From positions 5,518,001 through 5,582,000 of the forward strand of contig NZ_CP117866.1 in NCBI RefSeq assembly GCF_028736035.1: a DNA stretch of 64,000 bases. Reading direction: 5' to 3'. Below are positions 16,555 to 25,287 of this stretch, piece after piece. The notes beneath the pieces were generated by a model that ran no database searches, was not told where the DNA came from, and saw only the letters and a program-made list of their open reading frames with translations. Source of the stretch: Streptomyces sp. T12 (GTDB lineage Bacteria > Actinomycetota > Actinomycetes > Streptomycetales > Streptomycetaceae). Position 1 is the stretch's first letter; every line of letters starts with the position of its first letter. The translations under genes and the position numbers were made by a program.

Positions 16555-17802
16555 ATGACCACCCACCTGGAGCGCCGCTACGCAGACCGCATCGAGGAAT
16601 TCGCGGACCGCCACCCCTTCGTCGTCGACCTGGTCCTGGTCGCGGCGCTGATGGGCAGCGCGACCCTCGGCAGCCTGCTCACCCTGCCCGGCGCCGATCC
16701 GCCGGACCAGGACAGGACCAGCGCCGTCCTCATGGGGGTGTCCTGCCTCGCCCTGCTGAAGCACCGCACCCACCCGCGCACCGCCCTCGTCGTGACCGCG
16801 CTCTGCACGGTCGCCGTCGTAGCGATGGGATACCTGGTCACCCCGCTGCTGCTGGCACCGATCATGGCGGCGCTCTACTGGCTGGCCACCCACACCGACC
16901 GCAGGACCACCCGCGCCTACGGCATCCCCACCACCGTGGCGTTGATCCTCGCGGCCGTGTTCTCCGACTCCATGGACCACCTCTCGCTGCTGCTCAGGAC
17001 GATCGGCCCGTTCTTCTGGCTGATGCTGCCCCTCGCCGCCGGCAAGATGACCCAGCTGCGGCGCGCCTACCTGAGTTCGATGCGGGCCCGCGCCGAACAC
17101 GCCGAGCGCACCCGGGAGGAGGAGGCACGCCTGCGCGTCACCGAGGAGCGGATGCGCATCGCCCGTGAGCTGCACGACGTCGTCGCCCACCACCTGGCCC
17201 TGGCCAACGCCCAGGCCGGCACGGCCGCGCACCTGGCGCTGACCAGGCCGGAGCAGACGCAGAAGATCCTCACCGACCTGACCGGCACCACCTCCTCCGC
17301 GCTGCGCGAGCTGAAGGCCACGCTGGGGCTGCTGCGGCAGAACGGAGAACCGGACTCCCCGCCCCTGGAGCCGTCGCCCGGGCTCGCCCGCCTGCCCGAG
17401 CTGGTCTCGGCGTGCGCGTCGGCGGGAGTCACCGTCACGGTGACCACGCAGGGGGAGCCTCAGCCGCTGTCCCCCGGCGTGGACCTGACCGCGTTCCGTA
17501 TCGTGCAGGAGGCGCTCACCAACGTCACCAAGCACGCCGCCGCGGAAGCCGCGCACGTACGGCTCGACTACTCCGCCTCCCGCCTGATGATCACGGTCAG
17601 CAACGACGGCCCCGCGTCCCCCGCGGCCTCCGAGGGCGCGCGGAGCCGCGGCTTCGGCGTCATGGGCATGCGCGAACGCGCCCGCTCCATCGGCGGCGAA
17701 CTGTGCGCCGGTCACCGCCCCGAAGGCGGCTTCGAAGTCTCCACGGCACTCCCCCTGCACCCGCATGCTCCGGACCATGAAGGAAACGGTCCCGGAGCCT
17801 GA
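16555..17802 (+). CDS. Sensor histidine kinase (NarL/DesK type)
   Basis: 415 residues. The N-terminal half has several transmembrane helices (ADRHPFVVDLVLVAALMGSATLGSLL and following). The HisKA_3 dimerisation helix has the phosphoacceptor His in RIARELHDVVAHHLALANAQAG. The ATPase part shows FRIVQEALTNVTKHA (N box) and RGFGVMGMRERARSIGGEL (G box). This subfamily normally pairs with an adjacent LuxR-type response regulator, but none follows; the next gene faces the other way. The partner must be encoded elsewhere. Confidence 0.9.
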   Translation: MTTHLERRYADRIEEFADRHPFVVDLVLVAALMGSATLGSLLTLPGADPPDQDRTSAVLMGVSCLALLKHRTHPRTALVVTALCTVAVVAMGYLVTPLLLAPIMAALYWLATHTDRRTTRAYGIPTTVALILAAVFSDSMDHLSLLLRTIGPFFWLMLPLAAGKMTQLRRAYLSSMRARAEHAERTREEEARLRVTEERMRIARELHDVVAHHLALANAQAGTAAHLALTRPEQTQKILTDLTGTTSSALRELKATLGLLRQNGEPDSPPLEPSPGLARLPELVSACASAGVTVTVTTQGEPQPLSPGVDLTAFRIVQEALTNVTKHAAAEAAHVRLDYSASRLMITVSNDGPASPAASEGARSRGFGVMGMRERARSIGGELCAGHRPEGGFEVSTALPLHPHAPDHEGNGPGA

Positions 17803-17836
17803 GCCGGGGGCGGGGGGAGTGCCGTGGCCGTACGGG

Positions 17837-19855
17837 CTACTTCGTGGCCGTCACCCGCAGGGAGTCGAGGTCCGGGCTCGGCGCCGACCCGGTCCCGGCG
17901 GACTGCGGCTGAGCGGTCGTGGTCGTCGGGGTCTGCGGCGCCACGCCCTTGTAGTACGGCGTGTAGACGTAGTGGGTACCCACGCCGATGGCCGCACCGA
18001 TCTTGGGAAGGACGGAGGCGTCGACCGATCCGTTGCCGCCGAAGACGGCCACGTGGTGCAGGCTCGACGACATCCCCATCAGGTACCGCTTGGTGTCGTA
18101 CGGCAGCGAGGTCACGTCCGTCCACAGCAGCGGACCGTAGGTGGTCATCGCCGACGCCGCGGAGACGCCGCCGCGCCAGCTGCTCACGGAGGCCACCGCG
18201 GCGTCCGACGGCAGCGACCACCACAGCCGGGCGAGTTGTATGGCGTTCGACTGCGGTGTGCCGCCGGCGACCCGGTAATAGGTGTACTTGCTGGGCCAGT
18301 TCGGCATCTTGCCGGCGTTGTACGCCTTGCTCAGCGCCGACTCCGCGTCGGTCCCCACCGTGATGATCTTCGTCGTGCTCGGGCTGTACCTGTTGAGGTA
18401 GCCGTAGACCGACGCGGTCATGGTCGACCCCTCGGTCAGCAGGACGACGGCGGTCCCCGAACTGCCCAGGGAACCGGCGGCGGAGCTCGCCGCGAGGGCG
18501 TTGTGGTAGTCGGTGCCGGTCGCCAGGAAGACGTACTTCGGTGTGCCGGTGACGGCCTTGGCCACGGCCACCGAGGTGGAGTAGCGCGAGACGTCGGACA
18601 GCCGCTTGGCGACGTACCCGAGCGAGGTCACCTTGGAGGCCACCGCGCTGCTGAGGATCTTGGTGCCGCCGATCAGATAGACGGTCTTCCCCTTCGGCAG
18701 CATGCGCTTGAGCTCCGTCTGCACGGGGGAGTCCACCGCCGTGCCGGAGGTCATCAGCACCGGCCCCCGCTTCTTGCCGGCCAGCGAGGTCGCCGTGGTG
18801 GCGTACGCCGCGTCGGACTTGCTGATGAGCACGGCCGCGTTGGCATTGCTCAGGCCGGGCGTGGTGGTGCCCACCTTGTTCCAGGTCCACTTGGACGCGG
18901 CGATGTTGGTGTCGTACGTGTCCGAGCCCCAGACGCGGGAGATCGCGTTGTCACGCAGCGGCTGCCAGGCCACGTCGGTGCCGCCGGCCATGGGCACCTG
19001 CGTCTGCTCTCCCGAGCCGATCGTGTGCAGCCACACCTGCGGGCCTCCGACGACGTCCGGGCTGCCGGGGACGTTGATGTCGTACGCGATCCTGTCGCCC
19101 AGCGGCGACCAGGCGGGCCGGTTGTGGTCGATGGCGTCGGTGGTGAGCTGGGTCAGCCCGGTGCCGTCGGTCCTGACGCTGAAGAGCTGCTTGTGACCGT
19201 CGACCGAGCGGGTGAAGGCCACCGACAGCCCGTCGGGGGAGACGCTCGGCTCCCGCGCGTTGTCGGCGAGCTTGGTGAACGCCTTGGTCCGGCCGTTGTA
19301 GGCCCAGACGGCCGGCGTGCCCGCGCCGGCGCAGTCGGCCCCTGTCCGTACGAAGGCGAGCGTGCCGTCGACCGCGCCGCTGGGCTGCGAGTCGCAGCCG
19401 TCGACGTCGGTGCCGAACAGCGACTTCGGTGTGCGGGTGCCGTCGGCCGCGGTCAGCCGGAGCCGCCCGGCGGCGGTGAAGACGATGTCCCCGCCGCCGT
19501 ACCAGAAGGTCGGGTCGGCCGGATGCCAGCCGCTGCCCGACGGCATGCCGATGTCGTTGCCGGTGGTCTCGGAGTCGGCCCATGCCGTGCGGATCTGGTC
19601 GCCGTTCACGAAGGCGATCTGGCTGCCGTCGGCGGACCAGGCGCCCTGGTTTCCGGACGAGCCGAAGGAGTCGGACGAGGACCCGTCGGTGTTGATCATG
19701 TTCATCCAGCCGCCGCCGTCGGTGTACAGCAGCTTCCCGTCGGTGGCCGGCCAGCCGCCGGAGGCGGCCACCGCCGGCCCGGGAACCGCCGCGACGAGGC
19801 CCGCCGCGAGCGCGGCGACGCCGGTGAGCGCCGCGAGTGTGCGGCGCGTACGCAT
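17837..19855 (-). CDS. Secreted beta-propeller protein with CWB2 cell-wall-binding repeats
   Basis: 672 residues from ATG 19855; a TTG two codons earlier is an alternative. A signal peptide ends at AVAAS. Residues ~35-330 carry TolB/WD40-like blades (GAWSADGSQIAFV, REPSVSPDGLSVAFTRS, RPAWSPLGDRIAYD). The C-terminal half holds CWB2-type repeats: LISKSDAAYATTATSLAGKKRGPVLMTS, KTVYLIGGTKILSSAV and VFLATGTDYHNALAASSAAG. CWB2 modules anchor proteins to the cell wall. The ligand of the propeller is unknown. The last residues are Pro/Gln/Thr-rich. Confidence 0.85.
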   Translation of the reverse strand: MRTRRTLAALTGVAALAAGLVAAVPGPAVAASGGWPATDGKLLYTDGGGWMNMINTDGSSSDSFGSSGNQGAWSADGSQIAFVNGDQIRTAWADSETTGNDIGMPSGSGWHPADPTFWYGGGDIVFTAAGRLRLTAADGTRTPKSLFGTDVDGCDSQPSGAVDGTLAFVRTGADCAGAGTPAVWAYNGRTKAFTKLADNAREPSVSPDGLSVAFTRSVDGHKQLFSVRTDGTGLTQLTTDAIDHNRPAWSPLGDRIAYDINVPGSPDVVGGPQVWLHTIGSGEQTQVPMAGGTDVAWQPLRDNAISRVWGSDTYDTNIAASKWTWNKVGTTTPGLSNANAAVLISKSDAAYATTATSLAGKKRGPVLMTSGTAVDSPVQTELKRMLPKGKTVYLIGGTKILSSAVASKVTSLGYVAKRLSDVSRYSTSVAVAKAVTGTPKYVFLATGTDYHNALAASSAAGSLGSSGTAVVLLTEGSTMTASVYGYLNRYSPSTTKIITVGTDAESALSKAYNAGKMPNWPSKYTYYRVAGGTPQSNAIQLARLWWSLPSDAAVASVSSWRGGVSAASAMTTYGPLLWTDVTSLPYDTKRYLMGMSSSLHHVAVFGGNGSVDASVLPKIGAAIGVGTHYVYTPYYKGVAPQTPTTTTAQPQSAGTGSAPSPDLDSLRVTATK

Positions 19856-20043
19856 GTTCAATGTGCCCCCACAAGTGAATGGATGGCCGCCGGACCTCTC
19901 CCCCGAGGTGAACGGACGGCGTCATCACTCATCCACACGGCAGCGACGAAACATTAGTGCTGGGCGGGACGGCTGTGAAGACAGGGCCGCTCGTTCCGTG
20001 TGACAGCTGACCTGGTCCGATGTCACCGTCGGGGGGCGGCCGC

Positions 20044-21660
20044 TCAGGCGACGCCCGCGGGCTTCTCCTGCGGCTGCCCGGTCTCCCGTGCGTCCTCCTG
20101 GCGGGGCTGTTCGGTCTTGCGCCGGCCGGGCAGGACCGCGAGGACGATCAGCGTTCCGGCGGCCATGATGATGCCGCCGATCAGGCTGGTGTGGGCGATG
20201 CTCTGGGCGAACGCCTCGTGGACGGCGTCGACCAGGGCCTGTGCCTGCTGCGCCCCGCCGGCGGGGTTCTTCGCGACCTCCTCGGCGACCGCGAGTCCGC
20301 CGCCCACCGAGTCCTTGGCCGTCTCCAGCGCGGCGGCCGGGAGGTGGCCGCCGATCAGGTCGGTCAGCTCGTCCCGGTACGTCGTGCCGAGCAGGGAGCC
20401 CAGCAGCGCGATGCCGAGGGAGCCGCCCAGCTCCATCGAGGTGTCGTTGGCGCCGCCGCCGACGCCCAGCTCGGACTCGGGGAAGGAGCCCATCACGGTG
20501 TCGGTGGCCGGGGAGACGCTCAGGCCGATCGCGAAGCCCAGCATCATCATGGGGGCCAGGAAGCCGGTGTACGCCGAGCCCTTGTCGATCTGGGTGAGCA
20601 GGAAGACGCCGGCGGTACCGATGACCATGCCGGCCACCACCATCGCCTTCACCCCGAGCCTCGGGGTCAGCTTCCCGGTGACCGCGGCACCGAGGAAGAC
20701 CGCTCCGGCCAGCGGCAGCAGCCGTATGCCGGTCTCCAGGGCGTCGTAGCCGAGGACGAACTGCAGGAACTGGGTGGAGTAGTAGATCGCGCCGAAGGTG
20801 CCGAAGAAGAAGAACAGCACCGCGATCATCGAGCCCGTGAAGGGGCGCAGCTTGAACTTGCGCACGTCCAGCATCGGGTGCGGGTGCCTCAGTTCCCAGG
20901 CCACGAAGGCCACGAGACCGACACCCGCGACGACGGCCGCGGCGATCGGGCCGGTGCCCCACCCGAAGTGCGGGCCCTCGATGGTCGCGTAGACCAGGGA
21001 GCCGATGGAGGCGATCGACAGCAGTCCGCCGACGTAGTCGATCCGGCCCATGCCCTCCGCCCTGGACGGCGGTACGAGGGCGAGCGCGCCGACCACGGCG
21101 AGGGCGGCGATGGGCACGTTGATCAGGAAGGTCGAGCCCCAGGCGTGGTCCTCCAGCAGCCAGCCGGCGACCAGCGGGCCGACGGCGATGGCGAGGCCGG
21201 AGGTGGCGCTCCAGGCGGTGATGGCCTTGCCGCGCTCGGCCTTCGGGAAGGTCGCGACCAGCAGGGACAGGGTGGCCGGCATGACAACGGCGGCACCGAC
21301 GCCCATGATCGCGCGGGCCGCGATGACGAGCTCGGTCCGGTCGACCAGGCTGCCCGTCACCGACCCGGCCGCGAAGATCAGCAGGCCGGCGACGAGGGCG
21401 CCGCGGCGGCTGTACTTGTCGCCGATCGCGCCCAGGACGAGCATCAGCGCGGCGTACGGGACGGTGTAGCCGTCGATGACCCACTGCAGGTCGCTGCTGC
21501 TGAGCTCCAGATCCCGGGTCATGTCCGGCGCGGCCACGATCAGCGACGTGTTCGCCATGACGACGATCAGCAGGCTCAGGCAGAGCACGAGCAGCGCCCA
21601 CCAACGCCGTGCGTACGGCCCGGTCATCTTCTCCACGGGTGTGTTGGCAAGGAAGGGCAC
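20044..21660 (-). CDS. MFS drug transporter, DHA2 (14-TM) type
   Basis: 538 residues from GTG 21660, chosen because GGGAG lies 5 bases upstream; ATG 21627 (MTGPYARRWW) is the alternative. Fourteen predicted helices; motif A-like LGAIGDKYSRRGAL, and the helix-5 antiporter region WSATSGLAIAVGPLVAGWLL. These are proton-driven multidrug exporters. A TetR gene lies divergently upstream, and a perfect inverted repeat overlaps the promoter, so the exporter is probably repressed until a drug binds TetR. Confidence 0.92.
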   Translation of the reverse strand: MPFLANTPVEKMTGPYARRWWALLVLCLSLLIVVMANTSLIVAAPDMTRDLELSSSDLQWVIDGYTVPYAALMLVLGAIGDKYSRRGALVAGLLIFAAGSVTGSLVDRTELVIAARAIMGVGAAVVMPATLSLLVATFPKAERGKAITAWSATSGLAIAVGPLVAGWLLEDHAWGSTFLINVPIAALAVVGALALVPPSRAEGMGRIDYVGGLLSIASIGSLVYATIEGPHFGWGTGPIAAAVVAGVGLVAFVAWELRHPHPMLDVRKFKLRPFTGSMIAVLFFFFGTFGAIYYSTQFLQFVLGYDALETGIRLLPLAGAVFLGAAVTGKLTPRLGVKAMVVAGMVIGTAGVFLLTQIDKGSAYTGFLAPMMMLGFAIGLSVSPATDTVMGSFPESELGVGGGANDTSMELGGSLGIALLGSLLGTTYRDELTDLIGGHLPAAALETAKDSVGGGLAVAEEVAKNPAGGAQQAQALVDAVHEAFAQSIAHTSLIGGIIMAAGTLIVLAVLPGRRKTEQPRQEDARETGQPQEKPAGVA

Positions 21661-21687
21661 GAGGACTCCCAGGGGCAGGGGACGAGT

Positions 21688-21738
21688 TATTTGCACACTG
21701 GTGAGCAGGCTAGGTTCTTGCCCGTCGATGTGCAAATA
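21688..21738. promoter_or_regulatory. Operator/promoter between MFS and TetR genes
   Basis: TATTTGCACA (21688-21697) and its exact complement TGTGCAAATA (21729-21738) form a 10-bp inverted repeat 31 bases apart. For the transporter (minus strand) a -35 TTGCAC (21735-21730) and -10 TAGCCT (21712-21707) are spaced 17 bases. One repeat arm covers the -35. This is the likely TetR binding region. Confidence 0.65.
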
Positions 21739-21802
21739 TCGAGGGGACCCCATCCCTCGCCCCATCCCCCAGGCCTCAAATCCCCCGCACCGAGGTGCCG
21801 AC

Positions 21803-22501
21803 GTGAGCAGCCAGACAGCCCCACCACCCGGACGGCAGCGCCGTGCGACGCGTGCCACGCGCGCCCGCATCCTGCGAGCGGCCCGACGGGAACTGGGCCG
21901 CAACCCCGACAGCAGCCTCGGCGACATCGCCGAAGCCGCCGGCGTGGCACGGCGCACGCTCTACACGCACTTCGCCGGCCGCGCGGCGCTGGTGGAGGGC
22001 CTCGCCGAGGAGGCAGCGGAGGCGGTGCGCCTCGCCATCGCCGCCACGAGCACCTCGGGCCCCGGCCCGGTGAGCAGCTCGGGCCCCGGCCCCGCGAGTG
22101 CCCTTGCGCGGTTCGTTCTCACCCTCTGGCCGGTCGGCGACTGCTACCGCACCCTGATCGACCTGGCCGGCCGGGATCTCGGCCCCGGCCAGGTGCGCGA
22201 AGTCCTCGCCCCGGCCCGCGAGACGGTGGCCGGCATCCTCGCCGAGGGCCAGCGCCAGGGCGTCTTCCACGCCGCCGTCCCGCCCGGCCCCCTCAGCGGC
22301 GCCATCGAGGCCCACCTGCTGACACTCCTCGCCGCCGTCAACTCCGGGATCTGGGCCGACGACGGCACCGGCGCCGCCACCGCCGCCCTGATCGCCGCCG
22401 GAGTCGACGGCGACACCGCCGCTGCCACGGTCCGCCGTCTGCACGGCGCCGAGCGGCTCCCGTCGCCCGACCGGACCCACCGACCCCACCGGCCCCACTG
22501 A
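21803..22501 (+). CDS. TetR family regulator of the adjacent exporter
   Basis: 232 residues from GTG 21803. The N-terminal HTH is ATRARILRAARRELGRNPDSSLGDIAEAAGVARRTLYTHFAGRAALVEGL. The C-terminal ligand domain is Ala/Gly-rich. Divergent orientation with an MFS gene and the shared inverted repeat indicate local repression. The last codons lie inside a 22-bp tandem duplication that also duplicates the TGA stop. Confidence 0.9.
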   Translation: MSSQTAPPPGRQRRATRATRARILRAARRELGRNPDSSLGDIAEAAGVARRTLYTHFAGRAALVEGLAEEAAEAVRLAIAATSTSGPGPVSSSGPGPASALARFVLTLWPVGDCYRTLIDLAGRDLGPGQVREVLAPARETVAGILAEGQRQGVFHAAVPPGPLSGAIEAHLLTLLAAVNSGIWADDGTGAATAALIAAGVDGDTAAATVRRLHGAERLPSPDRTHRPHRPH

Positions 22502-22523
22502 CCGACCCCACCGGCCCCACTGA
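22480..22523 (+). repeat. 22-bp tandem duplication across the TetR stop codon
   Basis: Two exact copies of a 22-bp unit (22480-22501 and 22502-22523) each end in TGA. The first TGA is the TetR stop. The unit is not a multiple of three, so the second TGA is out of frame. Confidence 0.8.
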
Positions 22524-22538
22524 AGGAGGGCCCCGCCC

Positions 22539-23351
22539 ATGCGCCAGACCCAGTACCAGCACCAGTCCGAGCACCAGTCCCAGCACGGGTGCGACGACGA
22601 CTCGCCATACGAGCCCCGCCGGACCAGGCGACGACGTATGGCCGTCGCCGCCGCCCTGGTCGCGCTGGTCCTCCTGCCCGTGGCGGTCGACCGGGCCGTC
22701 GCGGCCCGCATCGAGTCACGCACGGCCAAGGCATTCCAGGAGGGCATGGGCACACCGCTGCCGCCGGAGGTCCACGTCCGCGGCTTCCCCGTAGTGACCC
22801 AGGCGGCCTCCGGCCCCTTGCGTCAGGTGGACATCACCGCGCACGACATACCGGCCCGTGGCACCACCCGCCCGCTGCCGGTGAGCGAACTCTCCCTGCG
22901 GCTCCACGGGTTGACGAAGTCCGACGACGACAGCGAGGCGCGGGCCCGCAGCGCGGAGGCGACCGCCTTCCTGTCGTACGAGGACGTGTCGAACGCCCTC
23001 GGTCTGGAGATCTCCCAGGGTGGCCGCCCGGGTCAGGTGAGCGCGGCCGTCCTGCTGCCTCTGGGGAAGGAGGCCACCGTGACGACGACCGTCTCGGCGG
23101 CCTCCGGCAACCGCATCGCGTTCAAGGACTTCCAGGTCACGGGTGGTGCGCTGCCCGGCGCGGGGAACATGCTGCTCGACAAGGTCTTCGAGCGGCCGAT
23201 CCAGTTGCGGAACATCCCCGACGGCCTGCAGCTGCGCTCGGTCGCCACCACGGCCGACGGCCTCACCGCCCGTTTCTCGGGCCGGTCGGTCACCTTCCGG
23301 CCCGACGGCGGGTCCGACGGCGGGTCCGAGCGCGGGTCCGAGGGCGCGTGA
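22539..23351 (+). CDS. DUF2993 family membrane-anchored protein
   Basis: 270 residues from ATG 22539 with GAAGGAGG upstream. The N terminus is Gln/His-rich (QTQYQHQSEHQSQHG), then one membrane helix (RMAVAAALVALVLLPVAVDRAVAARIE). The rest fits DUF2993 (LmeA-like): GFPVVTQAASGPLRQVDITAHDI, LSYEDVSNALGLEIS, IPDGLQLRSVATTADGLTARFSGRSVTF. LmeA-like proteins are linked to mannan-lipid metabolism in mycobacteria; the role here is unknown. The C terminus ends in a Gly/Ser/Asp repeat. Confidence 0.85.
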   Translation: MRQTQYQHQSEHQSQHGCDDDSPYEPRRTRRRRMAVAAALVALVLLPVAVDRAVAARIESRTAKAFQEGMGTPLPPEVHVRGFPVVTQAASGPLRQVDITAHDIPARGTTRPLPVSELSLRLHGLTKSDDDSEARARSAEATAFLSYEDVSNALGLEISQGGRPGQVSAAVLLPLGKEATVTTTVSAASGNRIAFKDFQVTGGALPGAGNMLLDKVFERPIQLRNIPDGLQLRSVATTADGLTARFSGRSVTFRPDGGSDGGSERGSEGA

Positions 23352-23369
23352 AACCTGGCGTACTGCTGG

Positions 23370-24005
23370 TCAGTTCAGGTCGGGCAACGGCCGCCGGGCC
23401 ACCTCGCGGGCGTCGTCCGGTGGGACGCCCAGCATGCGCAGGACCATCTCGGCCAGGTTCGTGGCAGCCTCGTCGCCGTCCAGGTCGGGGCGGGCGAACC
23501 GCAGCTCCACCAGGGACAGCAGGGTGCCGCCCAGCGCGGACAGGGCGACGACCGGCTCCATGGCGCTGAAGCGGCCGGAGGCGATGCCGACCTGGAGGTC
23601 GCGCAGGGCCCGGACGACCAGGCCGTTGTCCGAGTGGAGGTGGCCGAGGCCACGGCGGCGCAGGACCTGCATGAGCTCCGGGTGGGACTCGGCCATCCGG
23701 GCGCTGAGCCGGAAGCCGGCCGCGACGAGTTCCGCGGGGTCGTCGATCCCGGTCAGCCGCTCGTCGAAGGTCTGGCCGAACTCCTCCAGCGCGTCCACCA
23801 CGGCCGCCTCGAACAGCTCGGTCTTCGACTCGAAGTGGTTGTAGAAGGACCCGAAGCCGACGTCCGCGCGCTCGGCGATCGCCTGGATGCTGGCGCTGGT
23901 GTCCCCGGTCTCGGCGAGTATCTGCCGGGCCGCGCGGACGAGCGCCCGGCGGGTCTCGGCACGGCGCCGCTCGAACCGGTTGCTGGGCGGGGCTGACGTA
24001 GGCAT
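23370..24005 (-). CDS. TetR family regulator of the aromatic-catabolism operon
   Basis: 211 residues. HTH: RRAETRRALVRAARQILAETGDTSASIQAIAERADVGFGSFYNHFESKTELFEAAV. The C-terminal domain resembles regulators of degradation operons. It is transcribed away from the VOC-FAH-hydroxylase-ligase operon, with repeated sequences in the 136-base gap, so it probably represses that operon and itself. Confidence 0.9.
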   Translation of the reverse strand: MPTSAPPSNRFERRRAETRRALVRAARQILAETGDTSASIQAIAERADVGFGSFYNHFESKTELFEAAVVDALEEFGQTFDERLTGIDDPAELVAAGFRLSARMAESHPELMQVLRRRGLGHLHSDNGLVVRALRDLQVGIASGRFSAMEPVVALSALGGTLLSLVELRFARPDLDGDEAATNLAEMVLRMLGVPPDDAREVARRPLPDLN

Positions 24006-24043
24006 GGGCCGAGTCTAACCGCGCGGACGAAGGTCATCGCAAT

Positions 24044-24116
24044 TTTGATGGATTCCTCATTTTAAGGTGGCCGGCATATTGACGAGGCTTCCATCAAAGC
24101 TGATGATTTCCTCATT
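24044..24116. promoter_or_regulatory. Repeated operator elements between TetR and VOC genes
   Basis: Two 16-bp direct repeats, TGATGGATTCCTCATT (24046-24061) and TGATGATTTCCTCATT (24101-24116), match at 14 positions. TTTGATGGA (24044-24052) is also inverted at 24090-24098. The gap is AT-rich compared with its surroundings. These are the likely TetR sites. Confidence 0.6.
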
Positions 24117-24141
24117 ACGGCGATGTTGCTCGGAGGGCACC

Positions 24142-25287
24142 ATGTCTGAAACCCACGTGGCCGGAGCCGCCGTCGCGACTCCCCACCAGGACCTTCACAG
24201 CGAGCAGGGCGCCCTGCGCGGCGAACACCCCGGCCGCTCCCGGAACCCCGTGATCAAGGTGGCGGACCTGGCCTGGCTGGAGTTCGAGAAGCCGGACCTG
24301 GACCGGGCCGAGGTCTTCGCCCGTGACTTCGGCTTCCAGATCGCCGCGCGCACCGCGGGCGAGCTGTGGCTGCGGGGCACCTTCTCCGGCTCGCCCTGCA
24401 TGGTGATCCGGCGCGGTCGTACGTCCCGTTTCATCGGACCGGCGTTCCGCGCGGCCGAGCGGGCCGACCTGGACCGGCTGGCGCGGGCGACCGGGGCGGC
24501 CGTGCGGGACGCGGACGTGCCCGGCGGCGGCAAGGCCGTGAACCTGCTCGACCCGTCCGGCGTCCCGGTGCGGGTCGTGCACTGCGCCGAACCACTCCCC
24601 GAGCTGCCGGGACAGCGGCCGCTGCTCCTCAACTTCGGCGCCGAGCACCGGCGTACGAACGCCACGCAGCGCCCGCCCCGCGAGCCGTCCCGCATCCAGC
24701 GCCTGGGCCATGTCGTCCTGGAGACACGGGTGTTCGCCCGTGCCCTGGACTGGTACCTGGACACCCTCGGGATGATCGTGTCCGACTTCCTGTTCCTGGA
24801 CGGGCAGCGCGGACGCGGCCCGACGATGGCCTTCATCCGCTGTGACCTGGGCAGCGTGCCGGCCGACCATCACACGCTGGCCATGCACCTGGGGCCGGGG
24901 ACGGGGTACGTCCACTCCGCCTACCAGGTCACCGACCTGGACTCGATCGCGGCGGGCGGCGAGTACCTGAACGAGCGTGGCTACCGGCGCAGTTGGGGCA
25001 TCGGACGGCACATCCAGGGCAGCCAGCTCTTCGACTACTGGCGCGACCCCGACCACTTCATGCTGGAGCACTTCGCCGACGGCGACCTGTTCTCCTGCGA
25101 CGTCGAGCCCGGCTGGGCGCCCATGTCGGCGAGCGGGCTGGCCCAGTGGGGGCCGCCGGTCACCCGGGACTTCCTGGGCGCGAGCCCGTCCCCCGCCAAG
25201 GTCCGCGAGGTGCTGCATGCCCTGCGCGGTGACAACGAACTCGACCCCGCGCGTCTGCTGGGCCTGATGAAAGCGATGAACTCATGA
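24142..25287 (+). CDS. VOC family protein, extradiol dioxygenase type
   Basis: 381 residues from ATG 24142 with GGAGGG upstream. Two glyoxalase-fold halves: residues ~30-150 (KVADLAWLEFEKPDLDRAEVFARDFGF) and ~185-330. The C-terminal half shows the 2-His-1-Glu pattern: RLGHVVLETRVF, HHTLAMHLGP and FMLEHFADGD. Such enzymes cleave catechol rings with Fe(II) and O2. Neighbours (FAH hydrolase, FAD hydroxylase, CoA ligase) support aromatic-ring degradation. The native substrate cannot be read. Confidence 0.85.
   Translation: MSETHVAGAAVATPHQDLHSEQGALRGEHPGRSRNPVIKVADLAWLEFEKPDLDRAEVFARDFGFQIAARTAGELWLRGTFSGSPCMVIRRGRTSRFIGPAFRAAERADLDRLARATGAAVRDADVPGGGKAVNLLDPSGVPVRVVHCAEPLPELPGQRPLLLNFGAEHRRTNATQRPPREPSRIQRLGHVVLETRVFARALDWYLDTLGMIVSDFLFLDGQRGRGPTMAFIRCDLGSVPADHHTLAMHLGPGTGYVHSAYQVTDLDSIAAGGEYLNERGYRRSWGIGRHIQGSQLFDYWRDPDHFMLEHFADGDLFSCDVEPGWAPMSASGLAQWGPPVTRDFLGASPSPAKVREVLHALRGDNELDPARLLGLMKAMNS

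Noticed and set aside
14125..17778. Very long open frame on the minus strand (about 1217 codons)
   Set aside because: It lies opposite the MMPL and kinase genes, is dominated by Arg/Gly/His/Asp, and has no recognisable domains. High GC produces such antisense frames.
17765..19957. 730-codon plus-strand frame
   Set aside because: It is antisense to the CWB2 protein, with Arg/Gly/Val-rich composition and no domain.
20020..22794. 924-codon plus-strand frame across the MFS and TetR genes
   Set aside because: Shadow of two clear genes in other frames; no domain.
24067..24141. Longer start for the VOC protein
   Set aside because: It would extend into the operator region; the ATG at 24142 has a clear GGAGGG site.
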